The notes beneath the pieces were generated by a model that was not told the DNA's origin, searched no databases, and saw nothing but the letters and a program-made list of their open reading frames with translations. Shown piece by piece: positions 8,207-16,852 of a stretch of 41,403 nt of DNA. A program made the position numbers and the translations under genes. The DNA comes from Labrenzia sp. DG1229 (GTDB lineage: Bacteria; Pseudomonadota; Alphaproteobacteria; Rhizobiales; Stappiaceae): the NCBI RefSeq assembly GCF_000521215.1, contig NZ_KI928934.1:40695-82097 (forward strand). Reading direction: 5' to 3'. How positions within the stretch are numbered: position 1 is the first letter of the stretch; every line of letters begins with the position of its first letter.

Positions 8207-8575
8207 ATGACCGAAGAGAGCACTCCCTGGCCAACAGAATTGCGTGTCTCCAATGACAGGAAATCCCTGTCGATCGCCTTTGACAATGGCGAGCGGCATG
8301 AACTGTCTGCGGAATATCTGAGGGTTTGCTCACCGTCTGCAGAGGTCAAGGGACACGCACCCTCTCAAAAGAAGACAATTCCGGGCAAGAGGAATGTTGA
8401 AATCATGAAAGTGGAGCCCGTGGGAAACTATGCGGTCCGCATTCATTTTGACGACATGCACAATTCCGGCATTTTTTCCTGGCGGTACTTTCTGGAGTTG
8501 GGTCAACAACGGGAAAAACACTGGGGTGTCTACCTTGAGGAGTTAAGTCAAAAAGGCTTGAGCCGCGACACCTAG
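8207..8575 (+). CDS. DUF971 / GBBH-like N-terminal domain protein
   Basis: About 122 aa of the DUF971 family, the small domain also found at the N-terminus of gamma-butyrobetaine hydroxylase. Typical pieces are WPTELRVSNDRKSLSIAFDNGERHELSAEYLRV, a central VKGH, and a C-terminal HNSGIFSWRYFLELG. A TTG lies directly before the ATG at 8207; I chose the ATG. Bacterial stand-alone members have been linked to iron-sulfur protein maturation and are often near mrp, but here it follows the photolyase and mrp is 7 kb away. Role not established from this sequence. Confidence 0.88.
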   Translation: MTEESTPWPTELRVSNDRKSLSIAFDNGERHELSAEYLRVCSPSAEVKGHAPSQKKTIPGKRNVEIMKVEPVGNYAVRIHFDDMHNSGIFSWRYFLELGQQREKHWGVYLEELSQKGLSRDT

Positions 8576-8757
8576 GCAACAGGGTTTCTGGAAATCATCT
8601 GCCAGAATCAGTTATCATCAACGTAGGTTCGACCCACGCCTTCTCCCTCCAAACGGAGCAGCAGCTGACCTGCAGGGTTCTTGATGTTGGAACTGCCTGA
8701 TCGTGCGTTCGCATAAGGAGGGACTGCGAGTTTCGCACGTGGCTCAGGAGGTCGCAA

Positions 8758-9464
8758 ATGCATCTGTCAGCTCCAATTTCCGTTTGAAACGCAAGGCAAG
8801 ACTTCTTGCCCGCCGCGAAAATATTGCGCTTAACCGGGCTCTGGATCGTATTGCCTCAACCGAGGGGTTCCAAAGTTGGGGGCAATTGGCGAGTTTCCAT
8901 CATCGGTCACGCCCGGAGGCTGCGATTTTCTCCAGCCTCAAGCCAGGCGAAATGCTGCTTCTGGCTGCCAGACCGGGCCAGGGCAAAACGGTTCTGGGAC
9001 TTCAGTTGCTTTCACAAGCGACCGCGCAAGGCTTCAATTCGGTTTTTTTGTCTTCAGAGTTTTCCGATGACGATGTCCAGGAGACCCTGGTGCAGACCGG
9101 TATCGGCCGACAACGTAGTACTGAGATTGAAATCGAGCTATCGGACACCTTGTGCGCCGATATGATCATTAAACGCCTGTCGGGAACACCGGAAGGATCG
9201 ATTGCAGTCGTCGATTATCTACAGGTCCTTGATCAGCGTCGGGTAGCGCCAGAGCTTCCGGACCAGCTTGCAGCCCTGAGAAAACTTGCGGACACCAGCC
9301 GTGTCCGGCTGGTATTTTTGTCGCAGATCCACCGGTCTTATGATCCGTCGAAAAAGTCCTTGCCGGACGTGTCGGACATTCGTTTGCCGAATCCGGTCGA
9401 TCTTTCCGTCTTCGACAAGGGTTGCTTCTTGCACAACGGTGAAATGACCCTTTGCTCACTTTGA
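8758..9464 (+). CDS. Small DnaB-like RecA-fold ATPase, apparent frameshift in codon 7-8
   Basis: The main frame encodes Walker A ARPGQGKT and Walker B AVVDYLQVL, followed by VFLSQIHR, the layout of the DnaB helicase C-terminal domain. An N-terminal basic helix (FRLKRKARLLARRENIALNRALDRIA) is followed by EGFQSWGQL. The frame is open upstream to a GTG at 8703, but the natural start is ATG 8758 with an ideal CAGGAGG six bases before it. It reads MHLSAPI and then goes out of frame at the TTT 8777-8779. One extra T gives MHLSAPIFRLKRKARLL in one frame, about 235 aa. There is no primase-interacting or oligomerisation domain as in DnaB, so replicative helicase function is unlikely. Cytoplasmic; role unknown. 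Confidence 0.82.
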
Positions 9465-9546
9465 GCAAGGTGACAGGTAGCGAAACGACTGCTGCGGAAG
9501 CGGATGGTCCGGTCAGTGCAACGCCGTTCGTGGGGAACGATTGGCG

Positions 9547-10176
9547 TCACGACGAGGATTTCAAAAACGCCTTGAGTTCAGCGTTTTCTTCTTCCAGCGC
9601 CCGAATGCGGTTGCGCATAACGTTCAGGTCAGGGGCAAGTTCGGCAAGCGTGAAGCGCTGTGGAATATGTTGCGGACAATTCCAGTCAAAAGCTTCAACT
9701 GTGAGCAAAATGACGCGCTCGGGAAGGCCCCTGTACCCCTTTTGAGTTACACAGGCGGCAAGTGTTTCGTTTCCGGTAATCGTTTTCTGCTGAGCTTGGG
9801 CCCAGATTTTCAATCGGGCGCGGTTCGGGTAGTCCATCAGGATAATCGAAACGCGACTGTCCGAACCCAGGTTGCCGTGACTGATATATTGCCGGTTTCC
9901 GCGAAAATCCGCATAGGCGAGGGTCTTGTCGTCAAGTACTTTCAAAAAGCCGACAGGTCCGCCTCTGAATTGAACATAGGGCCATCCGCTCTCAGAAACT
10001 GTCGCCTGATAAAAGCCGTCCCGAGCCCGGATGAACTGCGTCTCGGCCTCGGTCAATCTGTCACCGCGATCGGCCGTCTCATCATCGAGCGCCGCATAAC
10101 TTACGCGCGAACCTTGTTCGCTTTGTCTTTCCCTGACACCCTTGGTGAAGGCGATTTCAGTGAATGCACGGGTCAT
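9547..10176 (-). CDS. Pyridoxamine 5'-phosphate oxidase-fold flavoprotein
   Basis: 209 aa from the ATG at 10176, which has AAGGA upstream; the open frame extends to 10323 but overlaps the preceding gene there. The split-barrel FMN-binding fold is recognisable: RARDGFYQATVSESGWPYVQFRGGPVGFLKV, then LAYADFRGNRQYISHGNL and SRVSIILMDYPNRARLKIWAQ. The C-terminal 30 residues (MRNRIRALEEENAELKAFL) form a heptad-like coiled coil, so the protein probably oligomerises. It is not PdxH: it lacks the C-terminal R-H-R type motif. Family members reduce or bind flavin, F420 or haem. Last gene of a minus operon that the adjacent TetR probably controls. Confidence 0.87.
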   Translation of the reverse strand: MTRAFTEIAFTKGVRERQSEQGSRVSYAALDDETADRGDRLTEAETQFIRARDGFYQATVSESGWPYVQFRGGPVGFLKVLDDKTLAYADFRGNRQYISHGNLGSDSRVSIILMDYPNRARLKIWAQAQQKTITGNETLAACVTQKGYRGLPERVILLTVEAFDWNCPQHIPQRFTLAELAPDLNVMRNRIRALEEENAELKAFLKSSS

Positions 10177-10216
10177 CGCACGCGTTCCTTTTGAAGCGGG
10201 TTGCCACTCTCGTTTT

Positions 10217-10687
10217 TTAAAGCCCAAGCTCACTGAGCCCGGGATGGTCAACGGGACGCGGGCCAATTGGCCAGTAAAATTTACGCTCACTCCCGGAGAT
10301 TGCCAGGTCATTGATGCTTGCATGGCGCCGGTGCATCAGGCCGTTTGCGGCGAATTCCCAGTTTTCGTTGCCATAGGAGCGAAACCAGTTCTTGTCGCTA
10401 TCATGCCATTCATATGCAAAACGAACCGCGATTCTGGTGTCCTCAAAGGCCCAGAGTTCTTTTATCAGGCGGTACTCGTACTCATTTTGCCACTTGCGCG
10501 TCAGGAATTCGATGACTTCGAGCCGACCGACCGGAAACTCGGCGCGGTTTCTCCAGATGGTATCGGGTGTGTAGGCCTGGGCGACCTTTGTGGGATTCTG
10601 GCCGTTCCAGCCATCTTCGGCTGCGCGTACCTTCTGAATTGCCGTGTCGCGTGTGAAAGGTGGCAAGGGAGGTCTTTGTTCGGTCAT
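10217..10687 (-). CDS. DUF1348 / nuclear transport factor 2-like protein
   Basis: 156 aa, one SnoaL/NTF2 cone fold. Landmarks are the N-terminal [43 protein letters not shown]-like [26 protein letters not shown] and [13 protein letters not shown]. These fit the DUF1348 subfamily well. NTF2-like proteins are ligand-binding or isomerase scaffolds; no specific reaction is established. Its ATG overlaps the upstream stop by 4 nt (10684-10687), so it is co-translated with the small membrane protein. Confidence 0.88.
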   Translation of the reverse strand: MTEQRPPLPPFTRDTAIQKVRAAEDGWNGQNPTKVAQAYTPDTIWRNRAEFPVGRLEVIEFLTRKWQNEYEYRLIKELWAFEDTRIAVRFAYEWHDSDKNWFRSYGNENWEFAANGLMHRRHASINDLAISGSERKFYWPIGPRPVDHPGLSELGL

Positions 10688-10857
10688 TGGTTCAATTCCA
10701 TGGCTAGGATTTGCGGTGAAGGCGCAGGCGTCGACGCCTTCATATGCTGGGTCTCAGCGGGATCAGCGCTCAAGGCAGCTATCACCAGCAGTGCCGCGGT
10801 CGTTGCGGCACCCACGACATAAAAACCACTCGGAAATGCGGGTCTAAGTGTGAACAT
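10684..10857 (-). CDS. Small single-pass membrane protein, unknown function
   Basis: 57 aa starting at ATG 10857 behind GGAGGAAGG; the longer open frame to 10905 would run into the operator and is rejected. It is one hydrophobic helix ([21 protein letters not shown], residues about 10-30) with a short Pro/Thr-rich tail. First gene of the operon with DUF1348 and the PPOX-fold protein, directly behind the TetR-controlled promoter. Not recognised as a named family; the excellent ribosome site and the ATGA overlap make it a real gene. Confidence 0.72.
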   Translation of the reverse strand: MFTLRPAFPSGFYVVGAATTAALLVIAALSADPAETQHMKASTPAPSPQILAMELNQ

Positions 10858-10888
10858 GCAAACCTTCCTCCGGTGAAAAGTTCCATTA

Positions 10889-10938
10889 TGTACTGATCTG
10901 TACACTCATTATATGTACCGATCAGTTCATTAAGTCAA
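10889..10938 (-). promoter_or_regulatory. Promoter of the small-protein/DUF1348/PPOX operon with two TetR-type operators
   Basis: Read on the minus strand: -35 TTGACT (10933-10938) and -10 TATAAT (10908-10913), 19 bp apart. Operator A (10889-10904) is TGTAC-N6-GTACA, perfect. Operator B (10914-10929) is TGTAC-N6-GTTCA, one mismatch. B fills the spacer and A covers the start region. Centres are 25 bp apart. The same motif recurs before the tetR gene. Confidence 0.72.
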
Positions 10939-11014
10939 GTGAAGTTTGATTGATCGCCAGGTCGTTCACACGATGCCAACTGCGCGTTGCCTTATGAATT
11001 GCGTCTCTTGTGGC

Positions 11015-11055
11015 TTGAACGAGCACTCGTATTGAACTATGTACAAACCAGTACA
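11015..11055 (+). promoter_or_regulatory. tetR promoter with operator copy C
   Basis: TTGAAC (11015-11020) and TATGTA (11038-11043) are 17 bp apart. Operator C (11040-11055) is TGTAC-N6-GTACA with perfect arms, overlapping the -10 and ending 12 bp before the TetR ATG. It implies autorepression by the encoded TetR protein. Confidence 0.68.
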
Positions 11056-11067
11056 GAAAGGATCGTG

Positions 11068-11634
11068 ATGCGCCCTAGCAAACGCGACGAACTGGTCAGA
11101 AAAGCCCTGCCGATATTTTATCGGGAAGGATTTCATGCCACGGGCATGGACGCGCTGGTGGCCGAGACAGGCATCTCCAAAACTACAATGTTCAAGCACT
11201 TCCGCACGAAAGATGAGCTGATACTGGCAGTGCTTCGATACCGTGACGAAACGTTCCGGAACTGGTTTTTCCGCAAGCTTGACGATAAAGCCTTGCCGCC
11301 GAAAGATCGCCTCGCAGCCATATTTGACATTCTGGAGGAATGGTTCGAGGAACCGGCGTTCAAGGGCTGCATGTTCATCAAGGCATCAAGTGAGTTTCAG
11401 GATCCTGATCATCCGGCATATGCACAGTCAGCCGAGCACAAGAGATTGTTGCAAACGGCATTCAGATCAATTTGTGCGGACGCTGGTGCGCACGATCCAG
11501 AACTGCTTGCCAGACAACTGCTGATCCTGAAGGAAGGCGCGATCGTTGCAGCGCACATGGGGTTTGATCCTGAACCCGCGGCGATTGCCAAAGCAACAGC
11601 TGAACAGCTGATCGCCAATCAGATCGATGTGTGA
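11068..11634 (+). CDS. TetR/AcrR-family transcriptional regulator
   Basis: 188 aa from the ATG at 11068 (AAGG upstream); the frame is open to 10987, but that would run through the promoter. The N-terminal DNA-binding domain is classical: RDELVRKALPIFYREGFHATGMDALVAETGISKTTMFKHFRTKDELILAVL. The C-terminal domain contains KGCMFIKASSEFQDPDHP, seen in the subgroup with a TetR_C16/YcdC-like ligand domain. It is divergent from the small-protein/DUF1348/PPOX operon, and three copies of one palindrome sit in the gap, so it very probably represses both directions. Ligand unknown. Confidence 0.94.
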   Translation: MRPSKRDELVRKALPIFYREGFHATGMDALVAETGISKTTMFKHFRTKDELILAVLRYRDETFRNWFFRKLDDKALPPKDRLAAIFDILEEWFEEPAFKGCMFIKASSEFQDPDHPAYAQSAEHKRLLQTAFRSICADAGAHDPELLARQLLILKEGAIVAAHMGFDPEPAAIAKATAEQLIANQIDV

Positions 11635-11687
11635 TTTGGAACAACAAAGCGAACCAAGCCGTTGGATGGTCCCTGGAACAAAAAAAG

Positions 11688-11719
11688 AAAAAGACCGGAT
11701 CAATTGACCCGGTCTTTTT
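11688..11719. terminator. Bidirectional Rho-independent terminator between tetR and the L,D-transpeptidase
   Basis: Eleven-bp arms AAAAAGACCGG (11688-11698) and CCGGTCTTTTT (11709-11719) give T-runs in both directions. It lies between two convergent genes and can serve both. Confidence 0.85.
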
Positions 11720-11740
11720 AGAAGCGAGGAGGAGTTCTGC

Positions 11741-12334
11741 TCAGCGCTTGACGACGATCTTGGCGCCGACAGTGACACTCTTGTAAAGGTGAATGACGTC
11801 TTCGTTTGCCATCCGAATACATCCGGAAGACACTTCCGAGCCAATCGTCCATGGTTCGGTCGTACCGTGAATGCGGTAGAGGGTCGAACCGATATAGAGT
11901 GCACGTGCGCCCATCGGATTGTTCGGGCCACCAGGCATGTAGCTCGGCAAGATGCGGCCTTTCCTGCGTTCACGTGCGCGCATCTGCGCCGGCGGTGTCC
12001 AGCTCGGCCATTCGGCCTTGCGAGTTACGCGGTGCGTTCCGGCCCACTGGAAGCCTGTCTTGCCGACACCCACACCGTATTTCATTGCCTTGCCGTTCGG
12101 CAGGACGTGATAAAGGCGGCGTTCCGAAGTATCGATAACAATGGTGCCCGGCGTATAGGGACCCTTGAAGCTGACTTTCTTGCGCCGTACCGGCGACTTG
12201 CCACCTGGATGATACTTGGGAGTCACCCAGGTATTGGTACTGTGGTCGAAATATCCGGCTCGCGCCGAAACTTCGGCCGGTAGCAGGAACGATCCTGCCA
12301 GAATTACAATCATCGCATAAAAATAGGTCTTCAT
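11741..12334 (-). CDS. L,D-transpeptidase (YkuD domain), exported
   Basis: 197 aa with an N-terminal signal peptide (MKTYFYAMIVILAGSFLLP, cleavage near VSARA). The YkuD catalytic region spans roughly residues 65-195: IVIDTSERRLYHVLPNGKAMKYGVGVGK at the front, then YRIHGTTEP and the active-site motif SSGCIRM with the nucleophilic Cys. These enzymes act in the periplasm on peptidoglycan, making 3-3 cross-links or attaching proteins to it. GGGGGAT precedes the start. Single gene ended by the bidirectional terminator at 11688. Which of the two activities it has cannot be told. Confidence 0.95.
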   Translation of the reverse strand: MKTYFYAMIVILAGSFLLPAEVSARAGYFDHSTNTWVTPKYHPGGKSPVRRKKVSFKGPYTPGTIVIDTSERRLYHVLPNGKAMKYGVGVGKTGFQWAGTHRVTRKAEWPSWTPPAQMRARERRKGRILPSYMPGGPNNPMGARALYIGSTLYRIHGTTEPWTIGSEVSSGCIRMANEDVIHLYKSVTVGAKIVVKR

Positions 12335-12686
12335 TTCTATCCCCCTTCAGCGCCTGCCCAATTCAAGGCGCGCTACACATCGAAGGTTACGTTAGGAAAA
12401 TCTCCTTGCTGCACTGTTAACAATCATGGCCTAAAAATGATTGGAAGGGAATCTCACGTTGATGTGAGCGGATTGGACTTCGATCAATTGTGCCGCATTT
12501 GCAACGCAAATAGCAACTTAAGGGATTTTGAAAATTTTTTTCAATTAAAGATTGTAGAAATAACGCCGTTTTTGGAAAAGACTATCCCGTATTCGTGAAT
12601 TTCTGGAACAGCCGACGGTGGGGTCGAAGAATCAAAAGACGATTCAGGCCTGGGAATCAGGTGTTGAAGCGCAAGTGTATGCGTGC
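12335..12686. other. Intergenic region, 352 bp, no gene seen
   Basis: AT-richer than its surroundings. An inverted repeat CAATCAT (12421-12427) / ATGATTG (12437-12443) lies 87-109 bp upstream of the L,D-transpeptidase start and could be an operator or a leader hairpin. A T-rich stretch lies around 12530-12545. No frame of convincing coding character on either strand. Confidence 0.5.
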
Positions 12687-14027
12687 TCAGTGACCGCCAC
12701 ACGCCGCCTTGACCCTGTCGAATTCATGGCCATTCAGATCGCTTTCCTGGATCATGAAATCGAACTCACCGCCATCACGGATGCTCATTTCCGCACCCCA
12801 GTCGTTGAACAACTGCAGCAACAACTGCTCGGCGCTGTCATGCGGCAGGTTGAATTGCACCGAAGACAGGTGTCCGAACATCTGATGGTAACAGTTGCCG
12901 GAGCGGGCCGCAGGAAACTCCGGGCACTTGATGCCGTTTTCGTCTTTCAAAAAAACGGGGTGTCTGTCTGAGGCAGCGGTATAGACCGCTTCGGGAACGA
13001 GTTTTGACAGGTTCGGACTTCCACCGGTTTCGGTGACCAGTCTGTGCAGGGCTCGCTCTATGTCAGCCTTCAGATAGGCGCTGTAGCGTTTGTCGGCGGC
13101 TTGTTCCAGAAAGTCGTTCAGATCTTCAATGAACGCATTGACCATTCGCTGTTCGAACTTGCTTTCCTTTAGCGTCTCGGCTTGCATCTGCCAGTCTTCG
13201 AAACAGGTTTCAAAACCGGTTTCTTCCAGTTTTGCTCCGTGCCGGTTACGCAGAATTCGGCAAATGAGTGACATTCCCCTTGGTGCAAAGGGAAAGCCCG
13301 TTTCGGAATGCGGCCTCAGGACGAGCGGCTTGCCCTCGGCACGCTCCTCTTCTGTTCTGGGCTGAAACAGATGAAATTCGCAAATGTCGGTATTGTCCGT
13401 TTCCATTGTGGCGAAGGCCGATGTCAGCTGTGCCGCAAGATGGTGTTTGTGAGCCGAATCATAACCCTCTGGTGAGGCAAACGGCAGAGCTGCGCTCTCC
13501 GGCATGGTTTCGACTTTCGCAAAATTAAGCGGCCATTCCGGGAAGACCCTCGTCTTCTCATCGCCAGGAAGACCGAAAAGCAGGTCGTAATGATAGTTGC
13601 CGTCCTTGATGGGTGGCAGGTTTTTCGGGAAGGCTGTCGCAGTGCCGGTGTACTCTGCATCATACAGAACTTGCATGTCGTTTTGGGGGGCAACATCCAG
13701 TTCAGCCCATGTGAGACTTTCATCGAACCGGCCAAAAAAGAGCAGCAATCCCGTTTCTGGAATACCTTCCGGGCGCCAGGGAAGGTCTGCAAGATCTATC
13801 TGAGCAAGAAAATGCAGTGGCAGGCCGGCCTTCACGTGACCGGTGGCTCCGGGCGCCTTCGGCCACGGGACATTTTTGGGAAGACTCGGTAAACCACCAA
13901 CCTTGCTGCGACCGTGTTTCTCGCGATGCGGCGGGTAAGGACGAAAGGCATAAACCGCGTTGCGGGCAAAATGCTCCCGCAGGTTGTCAAAGGACGCATC
14001 CGGGTCGTTTTCTGAAACAGATGTCAA
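12687..14027 (-). CDS. DUF1963 (YwqG-like) protein
   Basis: 446 aa, cytoplasmic, no signal. The family core is visible in the N-terminal half: SKVGGLPSLPKNVPWPKA, LHFLAQIDLADLP, GLLLFFGRFDES, all typical of DUF1963. The C-terminal half repeats the theme: HQMFGHLSSVQF and QLLLQLFNDWGAEMSIRDGGEFDFMI. It is thus longer than a minimal member. The function of the family is not established. Its ATG overlaps the stop of the upstream membrane-protein gene by 4 nt (14024-14027), so both are made from one message. Confidence 0.88.
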   Translation of the reverse strand: MTSVSENDPDASFDNLREHFARNAVYAFRPYPPHREKHGRSKVGGLPSLPKNVPWPKAPGATGHVKAGLPLHFLAQIDLADLPWRPEGIPETGLLLFFGRFDESLTWAELDVAPQNDMQVLYDAEYTGTATAFPKNLPPIKDGNYHYDLLFGLPGDEKTRVFPEWPLNFAKVETMPESAALPFASPEGYDSAHKHHLAAQLTSAFATMETDNTDICEFHLFQPRTEEERAEGKPLVLRPHSETGFPFAPRGMSLICRILRNRHGAKLEETGFETCFEDWQMQAETLKESKFEQRMVNAFIEDLNDFLEQAADKRYSAYLKADIERALHRLVTETGGSPNLSKLVPEAVYTAASDRHPVFLKDENGIKCPEFPAARSGNCYHQMFGHLSSVQFNLPHDSAEQLLLQLFNDWGAEMSIRDGGEFDFMIQESDLNGHEFDRVKAACGGH

Positions 14028-14347
14028 CTCCGGAACATTATTTTTTGGACGGCAGAGGAAGGCTCCTCGCGTGCGACTGTGACCCTGGATTGCTCTTTCG
14101 TCAGGACCTGCTGAACACGTTCGTCGTTGATATCGTGAGGCTCCGCGTGCTGCTCCCGGTTGGACTTGGTTGGAAGCACGGAAGCAGTCGCTTCAAAGAT
14201 CTGCCGGAACAGTGGCCAGAGCACCATACAGGCAACGCTTCCCAGAATCGCGACCAGAAACAGAAAATGCAGACCAGAAAAGCCGAGCTTCTGACTACCA
14301 TACGCAAGAATGACAAGAACCAGCAGGTATAGCGCGAATTTTACCAT
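14024..14347 (-). CDS. Two-helix membrane protein, unknown function
   Basis: 107 aa. Two hydrophobic segments, MVKFALYLLVLVILAYG (about 1-17) and LHFLFLVAILGSVACMVLW (about 26-44), are followed by a charged cytoplasmic-looking tail of some 60 residues. No family recognised. It starts the two-gene operon with the DUF1963 gene; coupling by ATGA overlap supports that it is real and functionally linked. Confidence 0.75.
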   Translation of the reverse strand: MVKFALYLLVLVILAYGSQKLGFSGLHFLFLVAILGSVACMVLWPLFRQIFEATASVLPTKSNREQHAEPHDINDERVQQVLTKEQSRVTVAREEPSSAVQKIMFRS

Positions 14348-14442
14348 GTAAACATCTATGATGTTGAGATTTCACTCACATTTGTTGCCTGCATGGAATA
14401 AAGATCCGGTAAAGTTTTTAAGACAAATACAAACTGGTGGGC

Positions 14443-14470
14443 ACAAAAAAAGGCAGCCGAAGCTGCCTTT
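14443..14470 (-). terminator. Rho-independent terminator of the fumarase gene
   Basis: AAAGGCAGC (14449-14457) and GCTGCCTTT (14462-14470) form a stem with a CGAA loop. On the minus strand it is followed by a run of seven T. It lies 21 bp after the fumarase stop. Confidence 0.88.
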
Positions 14471-14490
14471 ATCTTTGTTGCACCGGCTGA

Positions 14491-16128
14491 TTAGCTGAGG
14501 TGCAGTTCCTTGAAGAAGTCGTTGCCCTTGTCATCAACAACGATGAAAGCCGGAAAATCCACGACCTCGATTCTCCAGATGGCTTCCATGCCGAGCTCTT
14601 CGAATTCGACCACTTCGACCTTCTTGATACAGTCCTGTGCAAGGCGGGCGGCGGGACCACCGATGGAGCCGAGATAAAATCCGCCATGAGCCTGACAGGC
14701 ACGGCGGACTTGCGCAGAGCGATTACCCTTTGCCAGCATCACCATGGAACCGCCTGCCGCCTGAAACTGGTCGACATAGGCATCCATCCTTCCCGCGGTG
14801 GTCGGCCCGAAGGATCCAGACGGCATGCCTTCTGGAGTTTTTGCCGGCCCTGCGTAGTAAATCGGATGGTTCTTGAAATAGTCGGGGAGCGGCTCCCCGC
14901 TCTCGAGTCGGTCGCGCAACTTGGAATGCGCCAGATCCCGGGCAACGATCAGCGGACCTGTCAGCGACAATCGGGTTTTGATCGGATGTCTGGTCAATTC
15001 ACCCAGAATTTCTGACATTGGCCGCGTTAGGTCGACATTCACAACGTTGTCGGAAAGGGAATCGTCGGTGACTTCCGGCAGATATTTCTCCGGATGCATC
15101 TCCAGTTGTTCAAGAAAAATCCCGTCTCTTGTTATCTTCCCGACCGCCTGACGGTCGGCAGAGCACGAAACCGCAAGACCGATCGGCAGCGACGCACCGT
15201 GGCGGGGAAGGCGGATGACGCGAACATCGTGGCAGAAGTACTTGCCGCCGAACTGGGCTCCGACACCCGTTGCCTGGGTCAGCTTGTGGATTTCTTCTTC
15301 CATCGCCAGGTCCCGGAAGGCATGGCCGCTTTCAGACCCTTCCGTCGGCAGGCCGTCCAGATATCTTGCCGATGCAAGTTTTGCGGTTTTCAGGTTCATT
15401 TCCGCCGATGTGCCACCGATAACGATCGCCAGGTGGTACGGCGGACAGGCGGCAGTTCCAAGCGTCAGGATTTTCTCTTTCAGGAATTCTATCATCCTGT
15501 CATGAGTGAGCAGCGACGGTGTTCCCTGAAACAAAAATGTCTTGTTCGCCGAGCCACCGCCCTTTGCCATGAATAGGAACTTGTAGGCATCATCACCGTC
15601 TGCGTAGAGCTCGATCTGCGCCGGCATGTTGCTCTTGGTGTTCGTTTCCTCAAACATGGAGAGAGGTGCGAGCTGCGAATACCGCAGGTTCTTTTTGAAG
15701 TAGGCGTCACGCGAACCTTCACCGAGCGCGGCTTCATCGGAGCCGTCGGTCCAGACCCTTCGCCCTTTTTTGCCCATTATGATCGCCGTGCCGGTATCCT
15801 GGCACATCGGCAAGACGCCGTGTGAGGCGATGTTGGCGTTCTTCAGTAGGTCAAAGGCCACGAACTTGTCGTTGGCAGTTGCTTCCGGATCATCGAGGAT
15901 CTTCTGGAGCTGCTCCAGATGTCCCGGCCGCAGATAATGGTTGATGTCCTTGAAAGCTTCTTCAGCCAGCAGCCTCAGCCCCTCCGCGGCCACCATCAAG
16001 ACCTCTTCCCCCTGAAACTCCGTGGTACTGACGTGATCAGAAGACAGCTTGCGGTATGGTGTCTTGTCTTCGCCATGCGGAAAAAGGGCGCTATGCAGGT
16101 ATTCCGGGGGCGTGAGGGAAGCGTTCAT
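14491..16128 (-). CDS. fumA: Class I fumarate hydratase ([4Fe-4S] type)
   Basis: 545 aa from ATG 16128; the open frame runs to 16245 but that part contains the terminator of the upstream gene. The enzyme interconverts fumarate and L-malate in the citric acid cycle, using an oxygen-sensitive [4Fe-4S] cluster. The N-terminal alpha part has the cluster motif MCQDTGTAI and later [16 protein letters not shown]. The C-terminal beta part includes [22 protein letters not shown] and [18 protein letters not shown]. It is a fused single-chain form, the FumA/FumB type, rather than the two-subunit form. AGGA lies upstream of the chosen start. Monocistronic. Confidence 0.95.
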   Translation of the reverse strand: MNASLTPPEYLHSALFPHGEDKTPYRKLSSDHVSTTEFQGEEVLMVAAEGLRLLAEEAFKDINHYLRPGHLEQLQKILDDPEATANDKFVAFDLLKNANIASHGVLPMCQDTGTAIIMGKKGRRVWTDGSDEAALGEGSRDAYFKKNLRYSQLAPLSMFEETNTKSNMPAQIELYADGDDAYKFLFMAKGGGSANKTFLFQGTPSLLTHDRMIEFLKEKILTLGTAACPPYHLAIVIGGTSAEMNLKTAKLASARYLDGLPTEGSESGHAFRDLAMEEEIHKLTQATGVGAQFGGKYFCHDVRVIRLPRHGASLPIGLAVSCSADRQAVGKITRDGIFLEQLEMHPEKYLPEVTDDSLSDNVVNVDLTRPMSEILGELTRHPIKTRLSLTGPLIVARDLAHSKLRDRLESGEPLPDYFKNHPIYYAGPAKTPEGMPSGSFGPTTAGRMDAYVDQFQAAGGSMVMLAKGNRSAQVRRACQAHGGFYLGSIGGPAARLAQDCIKKVEVVEFEELGMEAIWRIEVVDFPAFIVVDDKGNDFFKELHLS

Positions 16129-16204
16129 GAGGCGGTTTTCCTGATCTGGCTGTTTCAGCGGGGTGCTTGCTGAAAGTGCTGGAACTTGGTTGCCATTCTC
16201 ATAC

Positions 16205-16239
16205 GGCAAAAAGGCCGGGGACGCCAAGTCCCGCGGCCT
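16205..16239 (-). terminator. Rho-independent terminator of the YceI/b561/YceI operon
   Basis: On the minus strand AGGCC-GC-GGGAC, a 4-5 nt loop, then GTCCC-C-GGCCT is followed by five T (plus 16208-16212). It lies between the downstream yceI stop and the fumarase start, and argues that the fumarase starts at 16128. Confidence 0.82.
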
Positions 16240-16270
16240 GCTCAATTGGTTGCATCCTGACCGGGACGGG

Positions 16271-16822
16271 CTATCGGGTGGCAGTCAGGTCTATGGTCAC
16301 CGTAACGGTATCTCCGATCGTATCGGTTCCAACGCCGGCTCCGAGTATGTAGTCAAGCCTGTTGAGCTTGGCGGTTCCCTTCGCATTTGCCGTGTCGCCG
16401 TCAATATCCAGCGTGAAATCCAGTTGCACGGGATGTGAAACGCCTTTGATGGTCAGCGTTCCGTTGGCCTGATAGCTGTTGCCTTCGACAAGGGACGCTC
16501 CGTCTGCCAGGAACTCGGCGACCGGAAAGCCGGCAACGTTGAACCAGTCTTCCGCCGGCATTGTCGTGTCGAACTGAGGATTGCCCGTGGCAGCACTTGC
16601 AGGTTTGATTTGTGCTGAAATTTTCGCAGATTCCGGCGAGTTGACATCAAAATCGATGCTGGCATCCCAGGATGCAAAGGTTCCCGTCAGTGCCCCGGAG
16701 CCCTGCTGGACTTCGAAGCCGAGTTTGCTTTGCGCTGGATCGACGGTCCAGGTTTCGCTGAATGCGGGCGTCGTGATGCATAGGGCAGCAGAGAGTGAAA
16801 GAGAATAGGCGATATTTTTCAT
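16271..16822 (-). CDS. YceI-family periplasmic protein (copy 2)
   Basis: About 183 aa with a signal peptide ([22 protein letters not shown]). The YceI lipocalin-like barrel follows: [68 protein letters not shown] and the C-terminal [11 protein letters not shown]. Family members bind long isoprenoids such as polyprenyl or quinone-like chains in the periplasm. An upstream ATG two codons earlier (16828) is possible. It follows the cytochrome b561 gene by about 30 bp and ends the operon. It resembles the other YceI (18074) only in family traits, so this is an old paralogue rather than a recent duplication. Confidence 0.92.
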   Translation of the reverse strand: MKNIAYSLSLSAALCITTPAFSETWTVDPAQSKLGFEVQQGSGALTGTFASWDASIDFDVNSPESAKISAQIKPASAATGNPQFDTTMPAEDWFNVAGFPVAEFLADGASLVEGNSYQANGTLTIKGVSHPVQLDFTLDIDGDTANAKGTAKLNRLDYILGAGVGTDTIGDTVTVTIDLTATR

Positions 16823-16852
16823 GATCATGAAACGATACTCTGATGTTGAGAA

